Part shown: piece after piece, positions 1-9,518 of the stretch
Numbering within the stretch: position 1 is the stretch's first letter
How the letters are laid out: each line of letters begins with the position of its first letter
Assembly: GCA_963708245.1 (NCBI GenBank)
Contig: OY970201.1
Span: 2,976,001-3,040,000 of the forward strand
DNA: 64,000 nucleotides
Direction: 5' to 3'
Source of the DNA: CAVYXK01 sp963708245
Lineage (GTDB): Bacteria; Pseudomonadota; Alphaproteobacteria; Acetobacterales; Acetobacteraceae
Position numbers and translations under genes: made by a program
Notes under the pieces: model-generated
What the model was told of the DNA's origin: nothing
Database searches by the model: none
What the model saw: the letters and a program-made list of their open reading frames with translations, nothing else

Positions 1-63
1 AGAGCAAACCAAGTAAATCAGCCGGGATGTTCGATCCCAGCAACCACCAGCACACCGCAGCAA

Positions 64-123
64 AGCACAGTGCACCCCTTGGTAAGGGGGAGGTCGTCAG
101 TTCAATCCTGACCAGCAGCACCA
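64..123 (+). tRNA. 3' half of a tRNA-Thr(GGT); probable att remnant
   Basis: An anticodon arm with a TTGGTAA loop (anticodon GGT at 81-83) is followed by a perfect 5-bp T arm (96-100 with 108-112, loop TTCAATC) and a 3' end in ACCA at 120-123. The bases upstream do not supply a matching D arm or 5' acceptor strand, so this is not a complete tRNA. A lone tRNA 3' half is typical of the site left when an integrative element inserts at a tRNA gene. Identity as Thr rests on the anticodon; the att role is inferred. Confidence 0.6.
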
Positions 124-200
124 CGGATTGCCAAGCAGATCCGTCACGTAGCCGTCACAACGGCCTGATGAGGCCGAAGCCGGCCCACTCGGCGCTCACC

Positions 201-878
201 TCATATGACTGTCTCCAGCCGGGTAAACCGAACCGGGATCAGCCCCCGACTGCGAGTATGTCCTTCTGCATCCTTGTCGATGACGGTAAGCTGCTGCGCA
301 TCGGCGCCCCCCATCGGCAGAACGACCCTCCCCCCAGGCTTGAGCTGGTCCAGCAGCGCTTGTGGTGCCCGCTCGGCGGCTGCCGTCACTATAATTTTGT
401 CGAACGGCGCATGCTCGGGCCAACCGCGAGACCCATCTCCGACCCGGATCCCAACCCTTGTGTAGCCGAGCTGGTGCAGCCGCAGCTCGGCCTGGCTCAC
501 AAATTCTTCGACGATTTCGACGCTCCAGACCTGGTTCACGAGCTCGGCCAGGATTGCCGCCTGGTAGCCCAGGCCGGTACCGATTTCGAGCACCAGGTCC
601 TGCGGCTCAAGCTCGAGCAGGTCGGTCATGATAGCGTTGATGAATGGCTGGGATATCGTCTTATCGAAACCAATGGGCAGCGGCGTGTCCTGGTAGGCGA
701 GTGCAGCCAGTTGCTCAGGCACAAAGAGGTGCCGCGGCACCCGCAGCATTGCCGCCAGCACCCGATCGTCAAGCGCTGCTCTTTCGAGCTCTTCGCTCAT
801 CAGATCCACTTGGATCGCGACCACCTCGACCATATGCCGGCGCAGGACGGCAAAATGCTCTTCGTTAAGAGGCTTCAC
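201..878 (-). CDS. pcm: Protein-L-isoaspartate O-methyltransferase
   Basis: A SAM-dependent cytosolic enzyme that methylates isoaspartyl residues in aged proteins and starts their repair. The family marks are visible: RVPRHLFVP near residues 46-54, ISQPF near 75, and the SAM-binding motif VLEIGTGLGYQAAIL near 96. The product is 225 aa, normal for the family. I chose the GTG start at 878 over the longer upstream frame because AAGGAGAG lies six bases before it and homology begins there (VKPLNEEHF). No co-directional partner lies directly upstream; a sugar-type ABC importer begins on the other strand. The function is confident. Confidence 0.93.
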   Translation of the reverse strand: MKPLNEEHFAVLRRHMVEVVAIQVDLMSEELERAALDDRVLAAMLRVPRHLFVPEQLAALAYQDTPLPIGFDKTISQPFINAIMTDLLELEPQDLVLEIGTGLGYQAAILAELVNQVWSVEIVEEFVSQAELRLHQLGYTRVGIRVGDGSRGWPEHAPFDKIIVTAAAERAPQALLDQLKPGGRVVLPMGGADAQQLTVIDKDAEGHTRSRGLIPVRFTRLETVI

Positions 879-1232
879 GGGATTCTCTCCTTGGTCGCCA
901 CTATCGGCCCGGCCCGGCACCAGTACGACAGCGGCCGTGCAAACGCCGACACGGCTCGCAATACTACGACCCAAGGGAGGCGTCACGGCAGGCCCCGGCC
1001 AGGTCAGCGTCACGAGCGTCAGGCAGCCCCAAGCACCGTCAACGGACGGGCCGGACGGGGGCTATGAGAGCCGCAGCTAAAAGGCGTATTCTGCCAACAA
1101 GCGATGGTAAGGGGCTGGCGAGCGCCAAGCCCACTGACCGCGGCAATAGGGAGAGGCGGCCTTCACCGGCTCGCGTCGAAGCACTGGACTGCGGCGGTGC
1201 CTCTCCCGAGAATCGTGAGGGAGAACGCCGGG

Positions 1233-2354
1233 ATGAGCGACATCTCACCGGCGCCGGTGATGGGTTCCGGCCGGCACGACGAACGGCTGATGCACACCCC
1301 GTTCCTGACGCGGCTGATGCGCCGGCCGGAGCTTGGTGCCATCACCGGCTTGATCCTGGTCATCATTTTCTTTGCTTTCACCGCCAGCCCGACCATGTTC
1401 ACGTTGGAAGGGATGATGACCATTCTTTCGCCCTCGGCCCAGCTCGGCATCTTGGCGGTCGCCGCGGCGCTGCTCATGATCAGCGGCGAGTTCGATCTGT
1501 CGATCGGCTCCATGGTTGCGTTTGCTGGGCTGATCCTGGGCCTCGCGATCATCGATGTGGGGCTGCCGCTGCTGCCCGCCATCATCGTGACGCTGGCGGT
1601 CGCAGCGCTGTTAGGCGCCATCAATGGGCAGCTCGTCATCCGGACTCGGCTGCCCTCGTTCATCGTGACGCTCGCCTTCTTGTTCATTTTGCGAGGCCTG
1701 TCACTTGTCGGGCTGAAGATGGCGACCGGCACCACGCAGATGCGCGGGATCCGCGACGCGGTGGCGGACAGTCCGCTGCTTGATGTCTTCTCCGGCAATG
1801 CGTTTCACGGCGCCTTCACGGCTCTCGCGCACCAAGGGCTGATCCGCGCGCTACCCAACGGCGCTCCCGCCGCGCCAGGGGTGCCGATCAGCGTCTTGTG
1901 GTTTATCGCCTTCGCCCTGGTCGCGACCTGGGTGCTGCTGCGCACGCAAACCGGCAATTGGATCTTCGCCAGCGGTGGCGATCCCAACGCGGCGCGCAAT
2001 TCCGGCGTGCCAGTCAGCGTGGTGAAGACGGGGCTATTCATGCTCACCTCGTGCTCGGCGGCACTGGTCGCGGTGCTGACCGTGCTCGATGCCGGATCGA
2101 CCGATGCGCTGCGTGGCTTCCAGAAGGAGTTCCAGGCGATCATCGCCGCGGTCATCGGCGGCTGTCTGCTGACCGGCGGTTATGGCTCCGCGATCGGCGC
2201 ATTCTTTGGTGCCATCATCTTCGGCACAGTCTCGATCGGGCTGACCTACACCAATTTCGACAGTGACTGGTTCCAGGTCTTCCTGGGCGCCATGCTGCTG
2301 ATCGCGGTGCTGTTCAACAACTATGTACGACGGCAAGTAACGGGGGAGCGTTGA
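1233..2354 (+). CDS. Ribose-type ABC importer, permease subunit (RbsC family)
   Basis: This 373-aa inner-membrane protein has roughly eight to ten hydrophobic segments and the conserved stretch GEFDLSIGS of carbohydrate (CUT2) permeases such as RbsC and XylH. The ATG at 1233 is preceded by GAGGGAG. The open frame runs further upstream (to 1104), but that extension is basic, has no membrane segment and is probably untranslated. The ATPase gene starts three bases after the stop, and the binding protein follows it, so the three form one importer operon. The substrate cannot be read from sequence; sugars are usual for CUT2 systems. Confidence 0.9.
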   Translation: MSDISPAPVMGSGRHDERLMHTPFLTRLMRRPELGAITGLILVIIFFAFTASPTMFTLEGMMTILSPSAQLGILAVAAALLMISGEFDLSIGSMVAFAGLILGLAIIDVGLPLLPAIIVTLAVAALLGAINGQLVIRTRLPSFIVTLAFLFILRGLSLVGLKMATGTTQMRGIRDAVADSPLLDVFSGNAFHGAFTALAHQGLIRALPNGAPAAPGVPISVLWFIAFALVATWVLLRTQTGNWIFASGGDPNAARNSGVPVSVVKTGLFMLTSCSAALVAVLTVLDAGSTDALRGFQKEFQAIIAAVIGGCLLTGGYGSAIGAFFGAIIFGTVSIGLTYTNFDSDWFQVFLGAMLLIAVLFNNYVRRQVTGER

Positions 2355-2357
2355 GCG

Positions 2358-3188
<831 letters not shown>

Positions 3189-3277
3189 CCACCCACCAAG
3201 GCTGGCCGGTGGACGGTCCTCCGGCCAAAAACACGAGGCCTCTACAGGCCGTCTCGGACATAAGAGGAGGAACCAAG

Positions 3278-4222
3278 ATGAGAATTTGGAGAAACCTGGC
3301 GTTGGGCCTGCTCGCCGCTGCTGTCCTGTTGATCGGCGGGGTCCGCGCGGAGGCCAAGGATATCAACATTATCGTCGTCACCCACGGCCAAGCGTCCGAT
3401 CCATTCTGGGCCGTCGTGAAAAAGGGCGCCGAGGATGCCGGGCGGGAGATGCACGTCAACGTATCGTATCGCGCGCCTGAGACGTTCGACATGGTGGCGA
3501 TGGCTCAGCTCATTACTGCCGCAGCAAACCAGCAACCGGACGGGATCGTCGTGTCGATCCCTGATGCCGATGCGCTCGGCCGGGCAATCCAGGGCGCAGT
3601 CGCGACCGGTATCCCAGTGATCTCGATCAACTCCGGTGCCGAGGCCTCCAAGAAGCTCGGGGCGTTGCTCCACGTCGGGCAGGATGAGTACACAGCCGGC
3701 AGGGCCGCCGGCGAGAAGCTTGCAGCATTGGGTGGGACCAAGGGCGTCTGCATCAATCAGGAAGTCGGAAATGTGGGGCTTGACCAGCGCTGCAAGGGCT
3801 TCGCGGACGGATTCGGCAAGCCGGTCAAGGTGCTGCCCACCACGATGGATCCGTCGGAGACGCAGTCGAAAGTCCGTGCACTGCTGCAGTCGGATCCGTC
3901 GGTAGACACCATTCTGGCTCTAGGGGCTGCGACAGTGGGCGAACCGACAGTGACCGCAGTCAAGGCGATGGGCCTCAAGAAGATGCCGCTGATCGCTTCC
4001 TTCGACCTGTCGCCAGGTTTTCTGAAGGATGTCGCGGCGGGTGACGCGGCGTTCGCGATTGATCAGCAGCCTTACTTGCAGGGATATCTGCCGATCGTAT
4101 TCTTGGCGCTGGACGCGCGCTATGGGTTGATCCCGGCGAACAGTGTTGCCTCCGGGCCGAACCTTATTACGAAAGACAAGGCGTCGCAGGTGATCGCGCT
4201 GTCTGCTCAAAGCATTCGGTAG
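3278..4222 (+). CDS. Ribose-type ABC importer, periplasmic binding protein
   Basis: A 314-aa secreted protein of the Peripla_BP_4 / RbsB type. It opens with a signal peptide (basic MRIWRN, then a hydrophobic core, probable cleavage after AEA near residue 26). The mature part carries family landmarks such as PDGIVVSIPDADAL, GIPVISINSG and the hinge-region ASFDLSPGFL. AGAGGAGG just before the ATG at 3278 supports this start; the much longer upstream frame overlaps the ATPase gene and is a shadow. It is the third gene of the importer and delivers the ligand to the permease. The ligand is unknown. Confidence 0.92.
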   Translation: MRIWRNLALGLLAAAVLLIGGVRAEAKDINIIVVTHGQASDPFWAVVKKGAEDAGREMHVNVSYRAPETFDMVAMAQLITAAANQQPDGIVVSIPDADALGRAIQGAVATGIPVISINSGAEASKKLGALLHVGQDEYTAGRAAGEKLAALGGTKGVCINQEVGNVGLDQRCKGFADGFGKPVKVLPTTMDPSETQSKVRALLQSDPSVDTILALGAATVGEPTVTAVKAMGLKKMPLIASFDLSPGFLKDVAAGDAAFAIDQQPYLQGYLPIVFLALDARYGLIPANSVASGPNLITKDKASQVIALSAQSIR

Positions 4223-4246
4223 CCTCGGCTGCCGTCAAGCCGCGAT

Positions 4247-4276
4247 GGGTCGCCTTCGGTATGCCGAAGGCGACCC
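4247..4276 (+). terminator. Terminator-like hairpin after the ABC importer
   Basis: A perfect 13-bp inverted repeat (4247-4259 with 4264-4276, 4-base loop) begins 24 bases after the binding-protein stop. No run of T follows, so it could be a Rho-independent terminator of a weak type or an mRNA-stabilising hairpin. Confidence 0.6.
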
Positions 4277-4423
4277 GTGCTTGATCGACAAATGTCGATA
4301 GCCGCCTCAGCTCATGTACGTCCGGGATCATGACACTAAAGCGCAAAATCGGTATTGGCTTGGTCTTCTCCGTAGAGTGGGGACCAGACCCTGATACTCA
4401 GAGTGGGAGTCTGCAGCCTTGCT

Positions 4424-4747
4424 TTAGGTCAAGGGACGCAGGCCTACGCGGAAGCGCGCGGCGTTCTGCATATACGCGCGGAAGTCGCGATCGAAGCCGG
4501 TCCGCTCATCGGTTGACATGATGCGCTTGAAGCGGGGCCGGGACGCCGACCTCGAGCTCGTTGTGGCCGATCACCTTGCCGGGCGGCAGCAGAGCACCCG
4601 CGCCCAGCATGCCGCCCTCCTCGACCACGCGGCCGTCGCGCCCATGCCGACGAAGGCGCGATTGCGCAGGCGGCAGCCGTGGATGATCGCGCCGTGGCCG
4701 ATCGTGACGTCGTCGCCGATCTCGACGCGGTCGTCGCCCGGTCGGCA
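4424..4747 (-). pseudogene. Gamma-carbonic-anhydrase-family relic (hexapeptide repeat protein)
   Basis: Reading the minus strand in shifting frames recovers the left-handed-beta-helix C-terminal half of a gamma-carbonic-anhydrase / PaaY-like protein: IGDDVTIGHGAIIHGC, then GGMLGAGALLPPGKVIG, then RFKRIMSTDE and a tail ending RVGLRPLT before the stop at 4424-4426. At least two frame changes are needed, and the N-terminal half is missing. These proteins are cytosolic trimeric metal-dependent enzymes. The gene is dead. The neighbouring broken fabI shows the whole segment is decaying. Confidence 0.7.
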
Positions 4748-5048
4748 CTTGGGCGCGGTCGAAGCCGAGTCAGGTTCAGGGCTTTCGCGTCTTAACGATC
4801 CGACTCTAGCCTTGCGGCGGCATCGGCGGCCTTGTCGGTCTTGCGCTGTTTGTTGTCTGCTTGCGGTCGCGGGCAGCGAAGTGGAATAACGCAGCGGGCG
4901 GGAACGGCTTCGCGGAAGGTCTTACGAACCGGATCGCCGACAACAACGGCAAAACGAGATCAAGCGATGCGAAACGCCCCGAAGAGATGAGTTGTCGGGC
5001 GCCACGCTGCCGCAAGTCGCTGCTTTCTCCAGAATTTCGCATATGACC

Positions 5049-5062
5049 TTGATCCAGATCAA
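5049..5062. promoter_or_regulatory. FNR/FixK (Crp-Fnr family) box
   Basis: TTGATCCAGATCAA is a perfect match to the TTGAT-N4-ATCAA operator bound by oxygen-responsive FNR, Anr or FixK regulators. It lies 83 bases upstream of the fabI relic start, with TACATACT about ten bases downstream as a possible -10 element. It suggests the ancestral gene was induced at low oxygen. Confidence 0.7.
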
Positions 5063-5144
5063 GTACATACTCTCATTCGCTGTTAGATGTGCCGGCGAAT
5101 GGCAGTCATTCGGTTTTTGAGTTGTCAGAAGCAGGGAATCGGCA

Positions 5145-5887
5145 ATGTCGAATGAAGCTAATCCAAGGCAACTCACGTGCCTCGTCGATCTCTGCGGCAA
5201 GCGCGGGCTCGTTGTCGGCATCGCCAACAAACACAGCATCGCCGCCGGCTGCGCCGAAGTGTTTGCCGCCACCGGCGCCACACTTGCGGCGACATACCTA
5301 TACGAGAAAGCCGAACCATTTGTCCGCAAGGTCACAAACAGTCTGCCCTGTCCGTTGGTTCTGCCTTGCGATGTGCGGGTGCCCGGTCAGCTCGAGGCGG
5401 TATTCGCCCGCGTTCAAGCGGAATGGGGGCGGCTTGATTTCCTGTTGCACTCGATCGCTTTCGCCCCGAAGGACGATCTGCACGGCGGCGTGACCGACTG
5501 CTCGGCCGCTGGCTTCGGGAGCCGCTGATGCCGCAGGTGGGTGCCAGATGGCGGTGACTTTCTACGGTTCCGAGAGAGTCGTCGAGCATTACAAGCTCAT
5601 GGGTCCGGTGAAGGCGGCACTGGAGAGCTGCGTCCGCTATATCGCAGCCGAGTTGGGACCAAAGGGCATTCGTGTCCACGCCGTCTCGCCCGGCGCAATC
5701 CGCACCCGCGCCGCCAGCGGTATCGACCGGTTCGATGAGCTCATCGGGCTGGCAGCCGACCGTGCGCCCGAACATCACCTCGTCGATATTGTCGACGTCG
5801 GCAATGTGGTGCGTTCCTGGTGAGCGATGCCGCGCGGCACATCACAAGCACGATCATCCCCATGGCGGCGAGCACCTGCTCGCCTGA
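5145..5887 (+). pseudogene. fabI: Broken enoyl-ACP reductase gene
   Basis: The 5' part reads MSNEANPRQL, then GLVVGIANKHSIAAG (the NAD-binding loop), LEAVFARVQAEWGRLDFLLH and FAPKDDLHG, typical of FabI, the NADH-dependent last enzyme of each fatty-acid elongation cycle. After AAGFGSR at 5528 the frame stops and about twenty codons of the family are missing. A second frame resumes at FYGSERVVEHY and carries the active-site lysine region LMGPVKAALES. Further frame changes near 5815 and 5868 are needed to reach VSDAARHITSTI and GGEHLLA before the final stop. With several lesions it cannot make a working enzyme. An essential copy or alternative reductase must exist elsewhere. Confidence 0.85.
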
Positions 5888-5913
5888 AACCGGCAACACC
5901 AAAGGAGGAATCA

Positions 5914-6486
5914 ATGACGGATCACGACCCGGCTAGCCGAGCGGAACCCCGACGCGGCGGCCTTATCAGCCTGATCATGAGACTGTCGGGTGGCGGCGAG
6001 CATGGCAGGCCACCACCCGGCGACCACGCGGAGGCGAGGCCCGCAGCACCAGCGTCGGATCCCATCACGGCCGACAAGTTCCGCGGGCTGGTCGAGGCGT
6101 CCAAGCAGGCCCAGTTGGACAGGGAGCAACGCGCAGCAAAGGAAGCCGAGCTGGAACAGCATCGGCAGGTCAAGGCCATGCTTCAGGAGCACCTTGACGC
6201 CGAGATGTGGGAGAAACTGATCGAGCATGCACGAACCGCGGCTGCGCACGGGGAAAAAGAGTTCCAGCTCCTTCGCTTCCCGTGCGATGTCTGCAGCGAC
6301 GGCGGTCGGAAGATCGATGTAGTCGAGGACGGCTGGCCAGAGACGCTCAGAGGCGAGGCCGCGGACCTTTATGGCCGATGGGAACGCGAGCTGAAGCCAG
6401 CGGGGTTCGGCCTTAGCGCCAGAATTCTCGATTACCCGCACGGCGAGCCGGGCGATGTCGGACTGTTCCTGACCTGGGGCGGATGA
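5914..6486 (+). CDS. Hypothetical protein with a central coiled coil
   Basis: I do not recognise this 190-aa protein. AAAGGAGGAA sits four bases before the ATG at 5914, an excellent ribosome-binding site. The N-terminal 50 residues are polar and proline-rich. Residues about 50-100 are charged and heptad-like (EASKQAQLDREQRAAKEAEL), probably a coiled coil. The C-terminal 80 residues look globular and contain a CDVC motif that could bind metal. There is no signal peptide or membrane segment. It is the only intact gene inside a decayed stretch, which argues that it is under selection. Confidence 0.7.
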   Translation: MTDHDPASRAEPRRGGLISLIMRLSGGGEHGRPPPGDHAEARPAAPASDPITADKFRGLVEASKQAQLDREQRAAKEAELEQHRQVKAMLQEHLDAEMWEKLIEHARTAAAHGEKEFQLLRFPCDVCSDGGRKIDVVEDGWPETLRGEAADLYGRWERELKPAGFGLSARILDYPHGEPGDVGLFLTWGG

Positions 6487-6550
6487 ACAGAGGGGAATAC
6501 ACACGCGGAACTCGGCGCAGCCTGCTGCGACGGACAACAGCACCAGCGAC

Positions 6551-6928
6551 TTGATGGCGGCTTTTGGGCCGGCACGTGTGTTGGTCTGCGGACTCGGCTT
6601 CGGCGGCGCGCCGGCGGGATTGACCAAATACTTCGCGCCGCACGACGCGCATGATTCGACCGATCGTACCGCCGTCGTCGCGGCGCTGCGCCGCGCCGTC
6701 GAGGTCGGCGTCAGCTATTCCGATACCGCTTCGGGCTACGGCCACGGGCTGGGCCTGACAGGTCCGCTCATCAGCTATTGGTTCGCGCTTCCCTTCCATC
6801 CGGGCCCGGGGGCAATCGGTCCCATGATCGCAGTAGGCTTCTTTCTCGCTTCCGGCGCTTCGTTGTTTTCCGGATGGCTCTGGCCGGACTTTGCTTCGAG
6901 GCGGGGCTGTTGGCGGAGCCATTTCTGA
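6551..6928 (+). pseudogene. Aldo/keto reductase N-terminal relic
   Basis: The first 70 codons resemble the start of an aldo/keto reductase: GFGGAPAGLTKYFAP, then AALRRAVEVGVSYSDTASGY, which includes the region around the catalytic Asp. After GYGHG the homology ends abruptly. The frame runs into a different hydrophobic stretch (SYWFALPFHPGPG, GFFLASGASLFSGW) that could be a fragment of a membrane protein. A full reductase is about 300 aa, so this is a truncated junction of two remnants. I see no other gene between 6487 and 6955. Confidence 0.55.
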
Positions 6929-6955
6929 TCGCAACGGTGTTTCAGGCCGCCTACT

Positions 6956-7813
6956 TCAGATCTGTGAATATCCCGATCCTGGCGTATCCACGCCGCGGCC
7001 GGATGCGTCCTGGATGATGCCGTATTCCTTCAGGATCTGCTGGCTGTATGTCACGCGGCCATTGACCCGCTCGGCGGGCTCGGTTGCCAGCAGCAGCACG
7101 GCGCGCGCCATCATCGATGGTGGCTCGCCGCGCGGATCGTCCATCCCGCTCACCAACTTGTGGAATACCGTCCCCGGCGTCGGCACGACGCGCGAAGGCG
7201 ACACCGCGGCCACGGTGATGCCACCGTATTGCGCCAGCTCCTGCGCCAGCCCCTGAGTGAACCGCTCCAGCGCCGCCTTCACGGCGCCGTACATGGTGCC
7301 ACCGCGCACCGTCTTATCAGAATAAGGACCTGTGCCCGGTCCGATCGCCGCACCGGAGCTGACATTCACGATCGCGCCTGCCCGACGCGGGATCATGTCC
7401 TTCAGCACTTCCTTCGACAGCATGAAAGGTCCGTGCACATCGACCGCAAACGCACGCATCCAGCGATTGGCGGGAAACTCTGCGATCGGGATGAAGTACG
7501 ACAGCGCCGCATTGTTCACCAGCACGTCGATCGGCCCATAAGCAGCCCGTGCTTGCTCGACCAGCGCCAGGCAGGCGGGTTCCGTGGAAACATCGGCAGT
7601 TACCGCTGTGGCTTGCCCGCCGGCCTCGCGGATCCGCGCCACGGTGCGGGCAAGCGAGCCTTCCAGCAGTGCGTGGTCGCCCTCGTTCAGCGTTCGAGCC
7701 GCGCAGATCACCCTGGCGCCTTCGGCGGCGAACAACTCGGCAATTGCCTGGCCGATGCCGCGCGAGGCGCCAGTAACAATCGCAACTTTTCCGTCCAGCT
7801 TGCCCACGGTCAT
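6956..7813 (-). CDS. Short-chain dehydrogenase/reductase (SDR)
   Basis: A 285-aa classical-type SDR with a Rossmann fold. The cofactor loop TGASRGIG is at residues 14-21 and NNAALSY follows near 105. The catalytic serine is in NVSSGAA and the YxxxK pair in MYGAVKAALE. Its C-terminus is longer than the usual 250 aa. The ATG overlaps the stop of the upstream enoyl-CoA hydratase gene by four bases (ATGA), so the two are translationally coupled. Together they suggest oxidation of an acyl-CoA or hydroxyacyl-CoA intermediate. The exact substrate is not deducible. Confidence 0.88.
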   Translation of the reverse strand: MTVGKLDGKVAIVTGASRGIGQAIAELFAAEGARVICAARTLNEGDHALLEGSLARTVARIREAGGQATAVTADVSTEPACLALVEQARAAYGPIDVLVNNAALSYFIPIAEFPANRWMRAFAVDVHGPFMLSKEVLKDMIPRRAGAIVNVSSGAAIGPGTGPYSDKTVRGGTMYGAVKAALERFTQGLAQELAQYGGITVAAVSPSRVVPTPGTVFHKLVSGMDDPRGEPPSMMARAVLLLATEPAERVNGRVTYSQQILKEYGIIQDASGRGVDTPGSGYSQI

Positions 7814-8583
7814 GACCCCTTGAACTCGGGCAGCCGACGTTCGGCCATGGCGCGGACACCCTCGCGGAAATCCTCGGTTTCCCGCAACCAGTTCTGCTCC
7901 TGATACTCGCGCTCGGTCGCCGCCTGCACGGCTGCGGCCAAGCCGCGGCGCAACGTCTCGCGCGTGGCGACGATCGCCAGCGGCGCTGATTGCGCGATCT
8001 CGGTTGCGAGCGTCACCGCCGCCTCGCGCATCTGCTCCTGCGGCACGAGCTGGTCGATCAGCCCCATCGCCTTCGCTTCTTCGCCGGTTACCCGCCGACC
8101 AGTGTAAATCATCAGCGCGGCGTGCTGCGGCCCGATCAGCCGCGGCAAAGTGGCGGTGAGGCCGAAGCCTGGATGAAAGCCGAGCCGGGTGAAATTGGCG
8201 GAGAACCGCGCCTCCGCGCAGCCGATGCGGAAATCCGCCATAACCGCGAGGCCGAGCCCGGCGCCCACTGCCGCGCCCTGCACCGCCGCCACAATGGGCT
8301 TGGCCGTGCGCCAGAGCCGGATCGCCTCCTTATAGAGATGCCGCCCGCGCTCCACCGTTTCCCGTCCGTCCGGTCCGCGGTTGCCCAGGTCGGCGCCGGC
8401 CGAGAAATGCTTGCCTTCGGAGCAGAGCACGATCGCGCGGCACTGCGGCTCGGTATCGAGCCGCTCCATCACATCGGCCAGTTCGGCAATCATCGGCACG
8501 CTAACGTAATTGTTGGGCGGCCTGCGGAGTCCGACCGTCGCGACGAAGCCGGCCAGACTGACGCTGGTGTAGGGATCGGCCAT
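7810..8583 (-). CDS. Enoyl-CoA hydratase/isomerase family protein
   Basis: A 257-aa crotonase-fold protein. The oxyanion-hole segments are visible as SEGKHFSAGADLG near residue 57 and GAAVGAGLGLAVMADFRI near 100, followed by FTRLGFHPGFGLT. The ATG at 8583 is chosen because the family N-terminus begins there; the frame extends upstream to 8730 through low-complexity sequence. It is the first gene of a two-gene operon with the SDR. It probably hydrates or isomerises an unsaturated acyl-CoA; the physiological substrate is unknown. Confidence 0.87.
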   Translation of the reverse strand: MADPYTSVSLAGFVATVGLRRPPNNYVSVPMIAELADVMERLDTEPQCRAIVLCSEGKHFSAGADLGNRGPDGRETVERGRHLYKEAIRLWRTAKPIVAAVQGAAVGAGLGLAVMADFRIGCAEARFSANFTRLGFHPGFGLTATLPRLIGPQHAALMIYTGRRVTGEEAKAMGLIDQLVPQEQMREAAVTLATEIAQSAPLAIVATRETLRRGLAAAVQAATEREYQEQNWLRETEDFREGVRAMAERRLPEFKGS

Positions 8584-8734
8584 TGGAGTGCACCCTGTTT
8601 GCAACTCGGGCGAGCTTATGGCCGCTTGCCGGCGGTCGCCATCCTTACGCCGCCTCCTTGTGGGAGAGGCAGGTTCGGGCAGCGAACCGGGTGAGGGCTG
8701 GCTGGCCGGAGTGCCGGGTGTTGGTCTCATCGGC

Positions 8735-9265
8735 GTCTCGTTTCGATAGCGGCGAGATGGTGTGTCGCCGGGTGAGAAAGTCCCGGCGGTGGTGCTGGCG
8801 ACCCGGGCGATATCGCGAGCGTGAGGACGTCGGGTGCCGGTCTCACCTTCGTCTCATTTCGATGCGCACAAGATGGGGTCTCGAATAGCGAGATTTTCAT
8901 GCCGCGAGTTTGTCCGGCGACTTGGGCTGGGCGCGGGAGCGGTGTCGGGCGGGTTATTCTCATCATCGTCTCATTTCGCTACCTGCTGGACGGCGAGTCG
9001 CGCCGTGAGACCGCCCAGTGCTTCGCGGCCCGTGCTATGGTCGGACACCAAGGGCCGGTTTCCGGGCGCTATTCTCATCGCTGTCTCATTTCGCTGTCCG
9101 CGAGACGATGCATCAGGCACTGGGATAACACGGCCTTTCCAGTACCCGCGGCAGCGGAGCGCTTCCGAGCGACTGTCGGCCCGGATGTTATTCTCGTCGC
9201 TGTCTCGTTTCGTTGTCCGCGCGATAGTGCATCACGCAATGAGATGCCGGGAGCGGGAAATGAAG
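8735..9265. repeat. Degenerate tandem repeat array, period about 117 bp
   Basis: Five copies of a core close to ATTCTCATCGCT-GTCTCATTTCG occur with the GTCTC element at 8735, 8851, 8968, 9083 and 9202, a spacing of 116, 117, 115 and 119 bases. The core is about 25-30 bases. The rest of each unit is divergent, although the last two units also share a GCATCA-rich block about 30 bases further on. The stretch 8584-9795 holds no gene I can support. The spacing is too long for a CRISPR array. Confidence 0.7.
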
Positions 9266-9518
9266 TTGGTAAGGCGAACTGGCGCTGTGGGGGTAGGTCA
9301 TGACGGCCGTTCGCGCGGAAGAATTTTGCGTTCATCTGGATGCGGCTCTACGTTAGCTTCTCTGACGACCTTAACCCGCGGACCAAGCCCCGACGACGGG
9401 CTGTGCCGCGCGAGCTTCGTAGCCGACGAAGGTGGTGGGCGCATATATAAAGAGCAAGTCTGCCCGCCGGCAGTTCGAGGGGTGAGGCGCCGGTCTCTCT
9501 GATCAGCCGACGGCCCAG
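9037..9518 (+). repeat. Long direct repeat, copy A
   Basis: This segment is repeated at 10219-10769 with about 85-90% identity by eye. It spans the last two units of the 117-bp array, then a shared block beginning near AATGAAGTTGGTAAGG (9258) and ending near the GGCCCA at 9512. No convincing protein is encoded on either strand. The two copies bracket a pair of small membrane ORFs. Confidence 0.75.

Noticed and set aside
27..1067. 346-aa plus-strand frame across the first kilobase
   Set aside because: It is the antisense shadow of pcm, beginning inside the tRNA fragment; composition is unlike a protein.
4806..5042. 78-aa minus-strand ORF between the two relics
   Set aside because: No family and no ribosome-binding site. 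A neighbouring frame ends DKAADAAARLESDR, which may be a relic C-terminus, but there is too little to name.
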